Source: Symbiodinium natans (Eukaryota > Sar > Dinophyceae > Suessiales > Symbiodiniaceae). Taken from it: a stretch of 57,307 nucleotides of DNA. Under the pieces are notes generated by a model. That model saw only the letters and a program-made list of their open reading frames with translations. It ran no database searches and was not told the origin of the DNA. Shown here one piece after another: positions 1 through 11,059 of this stretch. The stretch's first letter is position 1. Each line of letters starts with the position of its first letter. The stretch is taken from positions 541,064-598,370 of the forward strand of contig CAJNDS010002192.1 in assembly GCA_905221605.1 (NCBI GenBank), written 5' to 3'. A program made the position numbers and the translations under genes.

Positions 1-87
1 CCAAGTAGAGTTTGGCTAAGTAGAATGTTCAGGGTCTCAGGGTACCTTTCCATGCTTACCCTAAAGCCTTCGGAGCCCTCAGCTTGG

Positions 88-186
88 ATGAAGGTCCTGC
101 TGCCGGCCTTGCGAAGCCTGGCCGGCGACGAGGGCGAGGTTCCACATGGGAGCTACGGAAGCTCTAACAAGAGGTTTAGGGTTTAG
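88..186 (+). CDS. Possible exon ending in telomere-like DNA
   Basis: An ATG-led frame of 32 codons starts MKVLLPALRSLAGDEGEV, which has the residue mix of real protein, while both other frames are poor. The frame ends in FRV-stop, and that stop is supplied by a TTTAGGG repeat (about 174-200), so the true exon end is probably upstream of the repeat. No family is recognised. The left part of any gene would lie outside the window. Confidence 0.2.
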   Translation: MKVLLPALRSLAGDEGEVPHGSYGSSNKRFRV

Positions 187-2036
187 GGTTTAGGGGGGGT
201 CAAAAAAGGGTTTAGGGGATATGGTTCCATCATGTGGGCAAGCGCATTCAAGGCTTGGCTCGTGTGTGGACGAAAGCTTGGTGGGTTTTTTTTGGGCATC
301 GTCGTTGTTGGATCTTTTGGCGCCTGTTGGCCATGTAGGCATCTTCCCTGTCAATTGCTTTGGCATGCGCAGTTGAACTCAGACTCTTTTTTCCGGACCC
401 CTTGACAGCTCCATTGTACAGTCGTATCCCTTAGATCATCCTACGGAGGCAGTGAAGCTGCCACGCCGAGTGTTGCGAGCATCAGAGGATCCGAGGCCAC
501 GCTTGGGCGTGGAGCATCTTGTCTTTGGCTGCCGTGGCAGTGTTGGCCCTTTTGGGGGCAGCTTGAACGTGTGTGGGGCGTGTTCAAACACAAATATGAT
601 CATTCGTTGGGATGTTCCCCCTTATACCAACAGTCCCTAATCGGGGTTGTAATAGAGGGGTACTAGAATCCCGAAAGACTGTTAGCAGAAGGGGAGAACA
701 TCCCACATTCTTCGCCAGTTCAATTCAACAAGAAGCCCCGGTTCACTGCACGGAGGCTATTCTTCGCCTACGCTCATGCGCTTTGGGAGCAAGGCTGCGC
801 AGCGAGAGACAGGTAGCGAGTGCGCAGAGGCGGACAGAGGTGGTAAAGCCTGGTTTAGGTTCGAGGTTGTGAGCCGAAGTATCAGTTTTGCGAATCAGGA
901 GAGCCAGCAACTTTCCACCCCGGTTCCCTCGCACGGACCCTAAACTGCAAGCCTGAACCCCGGCCCGAAACTCGGGGCTCTATATAGAGCCCCACACTCA
1001 CCGAGAGAAAGTTGATTTGGTTTTGAATGCTTGTTGTGGTCAGGCGCCTTTCTCCTGAACTCTGCGTATGTGCTACAGTGCAGCTTTCCTGTACAGTTCG
1101 GACTGGAAGCATTGCAAAAGGATGCAGTATGGATGCAGTAGGTGTTTGTCTCAGTCGTGAAGGCCATCGAGGGCAAGCGCGCGATGTTTTGCTGAAACTA
1201 TGCGCTGCATCGCCGAACACCGGCGCGGCGGACGCAAGGCAGCCTGTAAGCGGCTTCTCACGGTTGCATGCTGCCACCCTGTTTTGGGAGACTTTCGCAC
1301 CTTCTGTCTTCTGCTCTCACAAATTGCAACAGTTGCGGGTGTCGAGAAGTGTTGGCACATCTGGGCCCTAAACTGGCCCTAAACGAAGGGGAGCTATGCA
1401 GTTCCCGTGAGGGTTGCGATGGCGTGGTGGCGTCTGGAGATGTTCGCTGGCGAGATGGCGCGTTCTGCACGCGTGGTGCCACGCCTGCAATCCCAAACCT
1501 TCGTATACAACAAGATTTTGTGGATGCAAAAGGGGTTGCTATGCATCCTGGATGCAGAAATTTGAAAGCTGGTGTGAGCGACGAAACCCTAAACCCCTAA
1601 AATAAATTCTATGCTGCCTTGTGCGAGTGTGAAAGCCGAATCTTACTAGGGAATTAGGTCACTTGATATTCCCGTGTAGCGGATTTTATAGGGACCCCCC
1701 TACTAAGCACCAGTAGGTGCAGAATTAGAGGGTTTGAAGAAGCCAGGTGCTGGCGCTGGCATTTGGCTGCTTTGATGAGGGGGTGCGCCTCCGGACTCTC
1801 TCACACACACACACACACCTACACACCTTTCTGTAACAACAGGGACTGTTGGCGAGGTCCTGGCAGACGCGCCCCTGGATGCCCGCGAATCAGGCGAGAA
1901 CCTCAAACCCCTGAGTCCCCAGCCCGCCTCCGACCTGAAGTAGTAGCTGGGCGTTTAGAGAAGTGTCTCGGCCCCAGATCTTCCTCAAAAATGGGTACAG
2001 GAGGTCTGCTCTTTACAGGTTGCCGCTCCGCTTGTT
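187..2036. other. Gene-poor stretch
   Basis: No convincing gene was seen in this 1.85 kb. Open frames are short and have no coding character. It holds one inverted-repeat element (607-705), single telomere-like heptamers (for example about 1583-1600) and a short CA microsatellite (1802-1818). Confidence 0.5.
607..705. mobile_element. MITE-like element, family A, copy 1
   Basis: A ~99-bp inverted-repeat element. The left end TTGGGATGTTCCCCCTTATA pairs with the right end, which reads GGGGAGAACATCCCA. Inner arms CAGTCC and GACTG also pair. Related copies lie at 3774, 4848, 20431 and 36420. The flanks share CATTC directly outside both ends (602-605 region and 706-710), a possible short target duplication. 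It encodes no protein, as expected for a non-autonomous DNA transposon. Confidence 0.6.
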
Positions 2037-2737
2037 CTATGGGCTCGGGATGACAAAACGGCAGAGGCATGCGACGCCTGCAGGGCATCGGGCGGCTACA
2101 GCAGCAGCTGCCACGGTGTGGCCAAAGTGACGGCGGGGGCCGCTAGTCTGCTTTGGGCCCTTCTCTGGCCTTATTACATCTGGTGGACCAAGGAGAGCAA
2201 TCCCACTCCATTCACACGGGGTTTTTGGGGCTTTTTTAGACGATTCAACGAATGATGATAAAGCTCTGAATGTCTGAGGATAGTGGGGCTGGTTTAAGTC
2301 AGGGCGTGGCCTCCTGTTGTTTTGAGTCAGAGTTTTGAGGGCTCCCTGTACACTTCTTTCAACTGGCTGAGGCTTAGTGGTCTCCTCGTACCAGTCCGTG
2401 CTGCTGGCATTGTCCCCCGGTAGAAAGGTGGCATACTGACAGATCACAGCTGTGTTGGTGTTTGGAAGTGGGGGCTCAGCAGGTCCTGCTTCACAGAGGC
2501 GATTCTAACAGACAGCGCGCTTCTCGCAGAAATATAATGAAATGTCCTTGCAGATGCCTTGCGCACCCGGACGGGGAGGAAGTTCTGGGAAGTTCGAAGT
2601 TGTTCCATTGCACTGAGGTGCACATTGCTGGCAGCCACTTCAGCGAGGAAAGCCTTGGACTGCCTGCTGAAGGAGGTGGGGTATACGATTATCATTATCA
2701 TTACATTGTTACGTGGTTGGTCTTTAAACGATGACAT
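2037..2737 (-). pseudogene. Two adjoining minus-strand coding-like frames
   Basis: On the minus strand a frame from 2737 to 2444 is followed, in a shifted frame, by another from 2447 to 2037. Both read like protein; the second contains CQYATFLPGDNASSTDWY and the first SKAFLAEVAASNVHLSAMEQ. The second begins with GTG rather than ATG, so neither is a complete gene on its own. A single indel or an intron at about 2445 would join them into roughly 230 codons. No family is recognised. This is one of few minus-strand signals here, and could be a decayed gene or mobile-element fragment, or chance. Confidence 0.2.
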
Positions 2738-3130
2738 TATTATGGTGTGATACGATTATTATTATTTTACTATTTCTTATTGTTGTTATTAGTCTTGTTA
2801 TAGCATTATGTTGCTATACTAATCGCTTATTCGTGTAGTCATATGTGAATATACTCTGATATAACTACTTATTTCTGCTAATCTATGTGTCTATCAGCCC
2901 ATTATTCTATTACTCTACAATTATATCATTCCCTTATTCTATTATTCGATTATCCTTGTTTCGACTATTCTACTATTCTATGCTGCTACGATTCTATTGT
3001 TCAATTTCTCCGGTATTCTATCTTGATTCTATTACTATTCTGTTATTCTCTAAACCTTGTAGGCGTATTTCATTTATTCAGTGTATTCTTATATCAGCAT
3101 ATTTATCAGTATATTTGTACAAACGATAAG
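2685..3130. other. AT-rich, pyrimidine-biased island
   Basis: About 450 bases of degenerate TATTC/TTATT-like simple sequence with strong T excess on the + strand, in sharp contrast to the roughly balanced composition around it. No gene is present. A similar island lies at 50995-51290 and a smaller one at 46530-46612. Confidence 0.55.
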
Positions 3131-3674
3131 AGTTTTAGCTCGTCATTTTTCGTTTGGCAAGTTTGGGTGTCTGTCAACGTTAAGCACGCACTTGTTCTGA
3201 ACACCTTACGGTCGAAAGTTTGCCTCTAGCGTCGAGGATCCACCTACCACGAAGATATTCAGCACTTGCATGTTGCGATTGAAGTGCACGCGCGTACGTT
3301 GACAGAGCTGTGCTGCAACATGTAACCCTGTAATCCTCTTGGTCGGCGAAAGTAGTTGGCAGCCATGGCTATAGTGATAACACAGCATCGTCCGGTCCTA
3401 CGCTCGAGTCTGGGCAACTTTGGCGTACCCTCCGGGCACAGGAGAGTTGCTTACGGTGTGACGCTGCGCCGTCTGTAGAAACCAATATGCGTTTATCGTA
3501 TAAAAAACTTATATACCTCCCCCAAACCCTATCAACTGTGAGAGTCGAAACCCTCAACCCTAAACGTTCTTGTTGATTCCGCTCAGCTGCAGGTTCCTTG
3601 GGCGGCGGATGGCTCGAGGCGCCATCGCCCGTGTGCCTTCAGCATGGACGCAGGCCCCGGAGATGACTCGGCTT

Positions 3675-3773
3675 AAGGGTTTCGGGGTTTCGGGGTTTCA
3701 GGGTTTCAGGGATTAAGGGTTTCAGGGTTTCAGGGTTTCAGGGTTTCAGGGTTTAGGGTTTTTAGGGTTTAGG
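3675..3773. repeat. TTTCAGGG variant telomere-like array
   Basis: A run of 8-base units TTTCGGGG and TTTCAGGG that changes to TTTAGGG at its right end, where it abuts the family A element at 3774. The octamer variant is unusual next to the TTTAGGG heptamer that dominates elsewhere. Confidence 0.75.
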
Positions 3774-3889
3774 TTGGGATTTTCGCTCTTTATACCAACC
3801 GTCCTGAATAGGGATTATTGTCCTAGCACCCCTAGTAACCCTAGCATAATCCTTATTCAGGACTGTTAGTATAAGGGCGAACATCCCAA
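3774..3889. mobile_element. MITE-like element, family A, copy 2
   Basis: A 116-bp near-palindromic element. The left end TTGGGATTTTCGCTCTTTAT pairs with the right end TATAAGGGCGAACATCCCAA, and the arms continue inward (CGTCCTGAATAGGGATTAT against ATAATCCTTATTCAGGAC). The 8 bases outside each end, GGTTTAGG (3766-3773) and GGCTTAGG (3890-3897), differ at one position and look like an 8-bp target-site duplication. An 8-bp duplication is typical of hAT-type elements, but no transposase is visible. Confidence 0.75.
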
Positions 3890-4132
3890 GGCTTAGGGGG
3901 CCACGAAGCCAAATCCCAAACACTGCTTCTTTGCCAGAGACCGAAGCATTAGACTGCGACCCACCGTACTCTCTTTCTATTGGGTTGGGTTTGCCTTGTA
4001 CACCCCATGAAAGCCCTTTAAAGGGGATTTGCGTGTTTGTTTAACTGTGGCCCTAAACCCTAAACCTATTAATTCGGTCCTACGTAGTTTGTCTCCAAGG
4101 AGCTTCTTCGAGACAGTCCGCAAGACCGCATG

Positions 4133-4227
4133 CCTAAACCCTAAACCCTAAACCCTAAACCCTAAACCCTAAACCCTAAACCCTAAACCCGCAGTGCGGG
4201 TGGCGAAACCCTAAACCCTAAACCCTG
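4133..4227. repeat. Interstitial telomere-like array, CCCTAAA orientation
   Basis: About eight perfect CCCTAAA units (4133-4190), a 16-base interruption, then three more (4206-4227). The unit matches the plant-type telomere repeat known from dinoflagellates. The unique sequence on both sides argues against a true chromosome end. Confidence 0.9.
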
Positions 4228-4847
4228 CTCTCAGGCCCACTGCGGCCCACCGTGGCCAGCCGAGAAGCCCATGAGGCGCTGGACTGTTGAATATAAAAAA
4301 CAACAGACTAATGCAAGCAGGATTACAAATAATAATACAATATACGATGTTGTTTACTAGTAATAGTAGTAATGGTGGTGTGAATTCAAAAGCACTGTGT
4401 AAGCTTGTGAGCTTGTGCTCTGGGGTCAGTGGGGACCAAAAGTCTTCCGGACTAGAAAGTGTTTTGGTGAAAGGGTCGTGCACCTAATGCCGAAAGCCTT
4501 CGGACAGGCTGCCAGTGGTTGGACACTGGTCGCAGAAGGACTGCTGGCACTTCTTCGCCGTCAGGCCAGGGCAGAAGCTGCTCGTGGGTGCATGCCAGAC
4601 TTCGAGCGGAATTGCAGGCAGTATAGCCGAAAGAACCCGATAACCCTGAACGGAAAGACATTCCTTGAACCGACATCGGGATCCCTGGCCTGATTTGTAA
4701 GATTTCCCCCCCGAACTACGGGGAACTGTCGTCTCCGGGAAGATTGCCACAGCTTGGCTCTCGAAGAATCATGTTGTGACCTCGAGTCGCCACATGGGAG
4801 TCTGCTGTTGGGTTTCCCGTTTTTTGGGACCCAAGTATGTGCGGAAC

Positions 4848-4968
4848 TTGGGACGTTTCCCCTTTATACGAATAGTCCTTAATAGGGACTATAATATGGG
4901 GGGGGGTACTATAAGTACTCCCGAGCAAGGACTGTTAGCTTCAGGGATCTTCAGGGTGAACATCCCAA
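4848..4968. mobile_element. MITE-like element, family A, copy 3
   Basis: A 121-bp element with the left end TTGGGACGTTTCCCCTTTAT and the right end GTGAACATCCCAA. The internal blocks TAGTCCTTAATAGGGACTAT and AAGGACTGTTAGC are shared with the other copies. The flanks TGCGGAAC and TATAGAGC do not match, so no target duplication survives. It carries an internal run of G. Confidence 0.65.
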
Positions 4969-5123
4969 TATAGAGCCCTTGTTCCGAAAGATGGTCGGGA
5001 TGGTTGAAAAAGAGCAGTTTTCCTGGTTTGAACTGGTGCGGGTTACAACCACGGGCTCTCCTGCCGTCCAGGCCGGCACCCCACCGAGACTTCTGCTGGC
5101 CACTTGCCTTTCTTGGCTCTCTC

Positions 5124-5259
5124 TAACCCCCTCCCCCTAATATTCAAACCCCCCTACCCAATAATTCCAAAACCCCCAATATACTAGAATATACCTATGA
5201 TGGGGGGTATTTAATATTAGGGGGTAGGGGGGGGGTTTAATATTAGGGGGAGGGGATTA
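5124..5259. mobile_element. MITE-like element, family B, copy 1
   Basis: A 136-bp palindromic element. The left arm TAACCCCCTCCCCCTAATAT pairs with the right arm ATATTAGGGGGAGGGGATTA, and CCCCCCTACCC pairs with GGGTAGGGGGG further in; the centre is AT-rich. It shares its ends with 32814-32962 and 9587-9904 but not with family A. There is no coding capacity. Confidence 0.65.
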
Positions 5260-5553
5260 CTCTAGGTCCTTATGGAGCCTCAGATCAGGGTTGAGGGGCC
5301 TTGCAAGATCCCGAACATACGCTCAATCACAGTAGCCTGTGCAAGCGCAGGCCCCGATCAGAACCGTTGCGGATTCTAACTGCGTGACGGCAAAATTCAA
5401 GAAGAGCCGAAGGCAACGCTGTGCAGCCTCCCAATTTGCAGGGCAAGACTTCAACTCAGGGTCCCTCTGCTTAGGGCAACAACAGCAGCCAACATACATG
5501 CAAGCACAGTCACAACCACCCACCCTGACAATAGAACAGCAAGAGCAGGAACA

Positions 5554-5955
5554 ATGGGAGCTTTGCACGAGGAGGAACCATCAGACCAGAAAGATTGGCT
5601 CTTACCTCTTTGCGCCCCAAGGAGGCTGTGCGAATTTGCCTTCGCCTGGATCCTGGGAATCCCTTTGCACTGCGCTCCTGGGCTGCAATGGGCAGCAAGG
5701 TTTGCGGCCCGGGAATGTGCTAAGGTGACACCGGGGTCTACCAAGTTGGTTCTGAGACGTTTTGGGGCATTCGCATTACTGGATCAGATGTGGAATCTGT
5801 TTGCTTCTACTTGGATGATCTTGTCTTTCTTGTTAAATAGAAGGCTTTTGAGGCCTGGGCTTTGCCAGGCTCTGGACCATGCGAAAAAATCCGAATTCTC
5901 CCGAACTCAACAGAAGCTAAAATTCACCGGTGCGGGTTTCGGGTTTAGAGTTTAG
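5554..5955 (+). CDS. Possible exon, unknown protein
   Basis: An ATG-led frame of 133 codons begins MGALHEEEPSDQKDWLLPL, which reads like a real N-terminus, and includes a hydrophobic stretch near residues 85-100. It ends in GFGFRV-stop, where a telomere-like TTTAGGG supplies the stop, so the end of the frame is probably not the end of the exon. A second + frame (5339-5728, rich in Gln) overlaps and also has some coding character; only one can be right. No domain is recognised. Confidence 0.25.
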   Translation: MGALHEEEPSDQKDWLLPLCAPRRLCEFAFAWILGIPLHCAPGLQWAARFAARECAKVTPGSTKLVLRRFGAFALLDQMWNLFASTWMILSFLLNRRLLRPGLCQALDHAKKSEFSRTQQKLKFTGAGFGFRV

Positions 5956-6284
5956 GGCCCTAAGCCCTAAGCTTTGCACTCCCTCCACCCTTGACGACCC
6001 CTCGCCCTTTGCAAGGTGTTCTTTGCATGACTCGCCTCCGCCAAGGGCGTGTGTCGGCAATGCGACGGGAGCCGCGACCAAAGGTTGAACAGAAGTTGAA
6101 GTGAGGGTCTCTGCTTACTAGGGAATTTCTCCTATGTCTGAGACACAACGCGGAATGAGATTTCGATCTGTGCACCTCAAGTGACCATGGAGGCTCCCAC
6201 GAAGACTCCCCAGCCGAACCCCCGACACTGGCACTCCCGAGTTGGTATTATTCAATATCCACAAGGTCCCACATCACAAGCCCA

Positions 6285-6554
6285 AAGCCTTATGCCCTAA
6301 CCATAAACAAACGACCCTTACCCTGAACTGAACCCAACCCGAAACTAAACCCCAACCCCTAACCAAACCCCAACCCTAAACTAAACAACCCTTCACCGTA
6401 CATGTACCTAAACCTTGGCCGTAACTAAACTGAACCCATAAACTAAACCTTAACCGAGAACTATAACCTCTTTTCTAACCTACCCTAAACTAAAACCTGA
6501 CCCTAATCTAAACCCTAAACCCAACACTAAACCCTAAGCCAAATTCGAACCTTA
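6285..6554. repeat. Degenerate telomere-like tract
   Basis: About 270 bases of diverged CCCTAAAC-like units (ACCCTAACC, AACTAAACC and similar) with almost no unrelated sequence. It runs directly into the 42-bp tandem array at 6555, suggesting an old telomere-like tract that drifted and then amplified locally. Confidence 0.7.
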
Positions 6555-6795
6555 CACTAGACCTAATTAAACTAAACCCTCACCCTAGAGAACAACCCTA
6601 CACTAAACCTAAACTGAACCCTCAACCTAGGGAAGAACTACACTAAACCTAAACTAAACCCGCAACCTAGGGAAGAACCCTACACAACACCTTAACTCTA
6701 CCCTCCTAGAAGAACCCTACACAACACCTTAACTAAACCCTGATCTTAGGGAAGAACCCTACACTACACCTTAACTAATCCCTCATCCCAGAGGA
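6555..6795. repeat. ~42-bp tandem array derived from telomere-like units
   Basis: Six consecutive units of 34-46 bases start near 6555, 6601, 6641, 6683, 6720 and 6762. Each opens with CACTAAACCTAAACT or CACAACACCTTAACT, continues with CCCTCAACCTAGGGAAG and closes with AACCCTA. The first three and last three units form two sub-types. This is a higher-order repeat built from heptamers. Confidence 0.75.
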
Positions 6796-7071
6796 GCTCG
6801 ACGAAGTCTTGTGCCTCCACCGGCCGCAGCCTTTGGGAGCCAGCGCCGCGCAGTGGCTTCCCGTCGACAGGGGGGCGGTAGCATCTTATTATCGCTTCTA
6901 CGGTGCTATAGTACGAGATTCCAATATTGTATTAAGTAAAGTGCTCATGTATTTAGGGTTTAGGCCGGACCCAACAAGCCTCATGGAAAAGGGGCTGGGG
7001 TTTAGGCTTGGGTGGCATGAGGCGAGAAGGGGGGAGGGTGGGGGGAGGGCGGAGGGGAGGTTGAGAGGGGA

Positions 7072-7087
7072 GGGGGGGGGGGGGGGG
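7072..7087. repeat. G homopolymer
   Basis: Sixteen consecutive G at the end of a longer purine-rich G/A tract (7019-7087). A long open frame that spans it (6809-7342) reads poly-Gly and is not credible as a gene. Confidence 0.9.
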
Positions 7088-7455
7088 TGCATTACGCATC
7101 GCAAGTCCACAACGAGATCTAGCAGAACGTCAGCAGACGTCACATCACCTGAACCAGGACCTGAACCTCAGAGCCGACATGAATTCTGGCTCAGGTTCGA
7201 CTCCTTCCGGATTGGCCTCGAGGTCTGTTTGGGATACTCAACCAACCTCCCTAAACTCTATATAGGCCCCTCCCCCCAAGCCCCAAAAACAATCCGAACC
7301 CGAAAAGTTTGGCATTGCTGGAGCGAGGGCTTTGAACCATGACTGCTTTTCCTGTGTCTTGGGTTTGGAGGACACAAGGGCTCTTGAATCTCCTGGGCGT
7401 AGGGCACCGTGTAGAAGATGGTCTTCAAGGTCGAGTCTCCTTGGCTGATGTGGGG

Positions 7456-7521
7456 GTTTAGGGTTTAGGGTTTAGGGTTTAGGGTTTAGGGTTTAGGGTT
7501 TAGGGTTTAGGGTTTAGGGTT
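7456..7521. repeat. Interstitial telomere-like array, TTTAGGG orientation
   Basis: About nine perfect TTTAGGG units, in the opposite orientation to the array at 4133. Unique sequence lies on both sides and no flanking duplication was found. Confidence 0.9.
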
Positions 7522-9586
7522 ATGCATCATCGCTTGGCCGCTTCTGATACGGCCAAACCCCCACATTGCAATGCAGTTGTGCAAAGTGCTGTAGAGCCTG
7601 GAAGCCGCTGTGGCTAAATCCCTGAACCAGCGCCTGAAACCCAAAACCGTTAAGAACTTATAACTTGGTACACCTATCCATTCGTATATGCGGCGTCATT
7701 GTCATAGTGGCGATCAGATCAGTATAGAGTACATGAACCTTATTGAATGCCTCATCATGCAATGCCTTTTCGGAGCCCTACAGCAAACAGGCCGAACTCC
7801 TCGTGTCGCCCAGCGGTCCCCGGCCTGCAGCGCTCTGTGAGAAAGCGGCCACCACGGCGGCGGTCTCCCCAGCCCCTGGCACCCACTATCTATATATTAA
7901 GGCGGAGCTCGTGAACCTTTGATTTCTGGGTGAAGCTACGACGGAGTCGGGTTTGAGTGGTAGGGTGCAAGGGCTCGTGGGGAAGGGAGAAGGGCTGTGC
8001 TTGTGAAGAAAGCGCAGTGTGATGCTGCAATGCCTTGTAGCCACGAAACATGTAGAGAAGCTTATCGTCGTCTTCACCCAGAAGCAGTCAACCTATCTGA
8101 GGTTGGCGGCGGGGCAGTGTGGGGAATCTATGCCACGAGCCTCCTGGTGAAGCTGCAAGGAACCTCCTTCGATAGAGGCGACTCTGATATAGCTCAACAG
8201 TCTCGCATTTGCAGACATTGCCTTGATAGGAAAGGTTCATTGCTCTTCTTTCGGTTCAGGAAGGCACTGTAGCTCCAAAGTCAGCGGTGAGCTTGCAGGT
8301 TCAGGTGGTGGTGCAAACCGCGGTATTGGCGCTGTAGGGGCGAGCAAGATGTCAGGCTCCAGATCCACAGAAGTCGATTTGGTTTAGGGCCAATGCGTGA
8401 TAACCAGAAAACATCCGCGCTCTCTTCTGAAGCTGGCCAGGGCAATGACATTCGCTTGCGCTTGAAGTGACTCTCCCCTACACCAACATGGCCTTCCGAA
8501 AGGTGCTGCAGAAGAGCTGTGGCGCTGCACCGTGCGTGCCGTCAGCCATGCTCCGTTGTGCAAGGCGCCTGCTCGGCTCAGGACCTATACCGAGTTGAAG
8601 GCCGTTTCAGGATTAATTATGGGGTCCGACGACCCTGACCAGTCAACAAGCACCAGACCCGCTGGCAACATTCGTGGGCGCACTGCGGCCGGAAGTGGGT
8701 GCTGTCCAAGCCCTATGCCTGCTATATATATATATAGATACATTATATATATATATATATATATATATATAGGTAGGTGGGTAGGTAGGTAGGTACGTAG
8801 GTAGGTAGGTAGGTAGATGCACTCAGACACACACAACTTTTGTCCTGCAAACACAGTCCAGTCGCGAAACTTGCAGGTGCTTTGGCTCCTACACTTGGCA
8901 GGCTGCGAGGCGTGGTTGACGGTAAAATGATGCCGTGACGAGTACGGATGGGTCGCTTCTGAGTCGGTCTCCTTTAGGTTGACTCAGCACAAATGTGCCG
9001 ACCGATTAAGGCCTAGTTATCGTCTTAAAGGCGGCCCGATCTGTGCAAGCGGGCGCATGTTAGTCATATCCCTACGAGTGGAACACTCGTCCATGTAAAC
9101 TTGGCCCTAAACCCTAATTAATGGCTAGACGGGCGACAAACAAACTTTCGTGCAGCAAGAAAGTTGTTGCAGCAGGCGCGAGCTGGTGGCCCTGAGCCCA
9201 CGCCCGACGAGGCCTGTGCAGATCTGGGCTGCGGGCATCGGGAGAAAATGGTTTCGAAGTTCAGGGTTGCGAGTGCTCCTCTTTTCGTCTTGGTTTCCGG
9301 TCGCACGTTGTGGCGGTAGTGGGTTGATAAGCCTGTTGGAAATGTTTCGGGCTAGATTTAGGGAGAGCCGTGGCCGCGGATTAAAAAGCAAGAAGGGTAT
9401 GGCTGTGTGCCCTGATCCCTTTCACGCCCTAAACCCTATAAGCCCTAAAACTCGATGATGTGCCGGTTTGCAGTCGCGCTCAGTTGGTCAGATACAGAGA
9501 CAGCGCCGAGTAAACCCTACAACTCCAAGCCCCTTCGAACACGAGGAGGAGGTGGTGGACCTCGTGGAGGCTTGCCGTCCGGTCGC
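7522..9586. other. Gene-poor stretch with microsatellite
   Basis: No gene can be defended in this 2 kb. One short segment near 8620-8690 reads MGSDDPDQSTSTRPAGNI and could be an exon, but it runs into the TA microsatellite. The remainder has only short frames. Confidence 0.45.
8724..8816. repeat. Compound microsatellite (TA)n then (GTAG)n
   Basis: Alternating TA, briefly interrupted near 8738-8744, passes directly into ten or so GTAG units with one GTAC variant. Confidence 0.9.
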
Positions 9587-9904
9587 GAATCCCCTCCCCC
9601 TAATGTTGCACCTTTTTTAGTATTGCCCCCCTCTTCAAAGACAATTTGGCTGAGTTATTCAGGACACCCTGACTGTTTGGGAGTCCCTCTTTAAAGACAA
9701 ATCGTCAGGGCGCCGTAAGAAAATTCCACGTGGCGCGCCTTTAAAAAAGATTGCCGGGCATCGCTGCCCCTGTTAAACTTATCTAAACTCCTCCCTATTA
9801 AAATCATATAGACCCCCGGGGCCGTCAGACACTTTAATATAAGTGCAGATGGCGTCTTTGTATGTTTTGGGGTAATGGGGTTCAATATTTGGGGGAGGGG
9901 AGTA
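9587..9904. mobile_element. Longer member of family B
   Basis: The left end AATCCCCTCCCCCTAATGTT and the right end AATATTTGGGGGAGGGGAGT are inverted copies of each other and match the ends of the short family B elements. The interior is about 280 bases and contains two similar blocks (CTCTTCAAAGACAATTT near 9632 and CTCTTTAAAGACAAATC near 9687) but no protein-coding frame. It may be a longer parent of the 136-150 bp copies. Confidence 0.5.
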
Positions 9905-10102
9905 TCCTTGAACCTCGAAGTAGACTTTTCTGAGGGAGTTGGCTTCACCCAAAACCTGGAACGTACTCCAGCGCGGTACGGTGGCAGCGAGGTGAGGAGA
10001 CCCCAAAACAAGCGACTTAAACCCTTAACCCTGCACCCTAACCCCTAAACCCTATATAACCCTAACTCTAAACTTTGGTCATAAACCTTAAGAGCAGAAG
10101 AG

Positions 10103-10192
10103 ATGCCAAGCTTGAAGCCCAACCTTGGGCTCAAGGCCCTGGAGTCGAAGCAGATCTTCCTCCAGGGCGACCCGCTGGAGGCCATCGCCTAG
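10103..10192 (+). CDS. Possible short exon
   Basis: The frame from ATG 10103 reads MPSLKPNLGLKALESKQ and then IFLQGDPLEAIA before TAG; the end CCTAG|GC could equally be a GC-type splice donor. The residue mix is protein-like. A telomere-like unit follows at about 10212. No family is recognised. Confidence 0.25.
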   Translation: MPSLKPNLGLKALESKQIFLQGDPLEAIA

Positions 10193-10864
10193 GCGCCTCC
10201 ATGGGCCAAGGGGTTTAGGGTTGTCCTGGGTTGAAAAAGGGTTCGGGTTTAGGGCCCGTAAGCTGTATGGCTCATGGGTTTTTTTCAGTTCAGCCCTAGG
10301 GTTATAGAGGATGTAGGTGTGTGGTTGCCGGGGTGGGGGAGGTTTAAATGCAAAGCGGTGTTGAGGTGCTTCGGGCTTCGGGCGTTGGGGGTGCTGAGGG
10401 CTTGAAGGCACTGGCTTGTGTTCATACGAACGAGGATGACGGGTTTGGGATGTGCACGTGAGTTTCCTTGAGGCTGCCGTCCATCACGAGAACCTAGCTG
10501 AGGCTCTTCCATCCCCCCCCCCCCCCCAACCCCTTCCCACCCCCCCAAACCCTAAACTCATCCTTGGGTCACGCCCTGTGTGAGGAGTGCGCCTGTCCAG
10601 CGAGCTGAGCACAGGGTTCAGGCTCAGGGTCTTGCAGTTTGCAACGCTCTAGCCTTGCAGATGTCAGCTGCGTTCCTAGGATCAGTCGACGTACTGCGGA
10701 TAGGATTCGAAGATTTCAAAACCTGAAGACCTGAGTCTGCGATTTCCTGGACTGTACATAGCAAAGGCCCAAGGGTACGGCCTAAACTTGAACTATCGAT
10801 GTTTATTCTTGTACATACCGACGTTTCAGAGTTGGCAAGGCGGAGAGCATGGCTCACATGAAGC

Positions 10865-11059
10865 GACGCAGTGGATGGCGAACCCCAATCCCTGGCCAAC
10901 CAAATAGAGGAGGTGAAAATGCTGTTACGGGGTGCTGGGGTGAGAGAGACAGAGAGTTTCATGCAATGGCTGCGGTTGATGTCGATGAGGCGAGGAGCAG
11001 GGGAGGCGGTGGGGTTGCGGAGGCTCACGTGGTCTAGCGTCCCAGAAAGGTTTAATTGA
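10865..11059 (+). CDS. Coding-like exon, helical protein
   Basis: The frame beginning after an AG at about 10863 reads DAVDGEPQSLANQIEEVKML and continues RETESFMQWLRLMSM, a strongly amphipathic helical pattern that the other frames lack. It ends at TGA 11057-11059, or earlier at an unseen donor. It is the first of a series of + strand exons up to 13.3 kb and may belong with one of them. Family unknown. Confidence 0.35.
   Translation, partial: DAVDGEPQSLANQIEEVKMLLRGAGVRETESFMQWLRLMSMRRGAGEAVGLRRLTWSSVPERFN

Noticed and set aside
4133-4227. True chromosome end
   Set aside because: Arrays are short, occur in both orientations and are surrounded by unique sequence and genes on both sides.
7190-7205. 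tRNA B-box-like GGTTCGACTCC
   Set aside because: No acceptor stem, anticodon arm or A-box at the proper distance; not a tRNA or tRNA-derived SINE head.
6809-7342. Plus-strand frame of 177 codons
   Set aside because: Runs through telomere-like units, a purine-rich tract and a G homopolymer (poly-Gly/Arg); no protein-like section long enough to defend.
8724-8816. CRISPR-like or regularly spaced repeat
   Set aside because: It is a continuous microsatellite without spacers.
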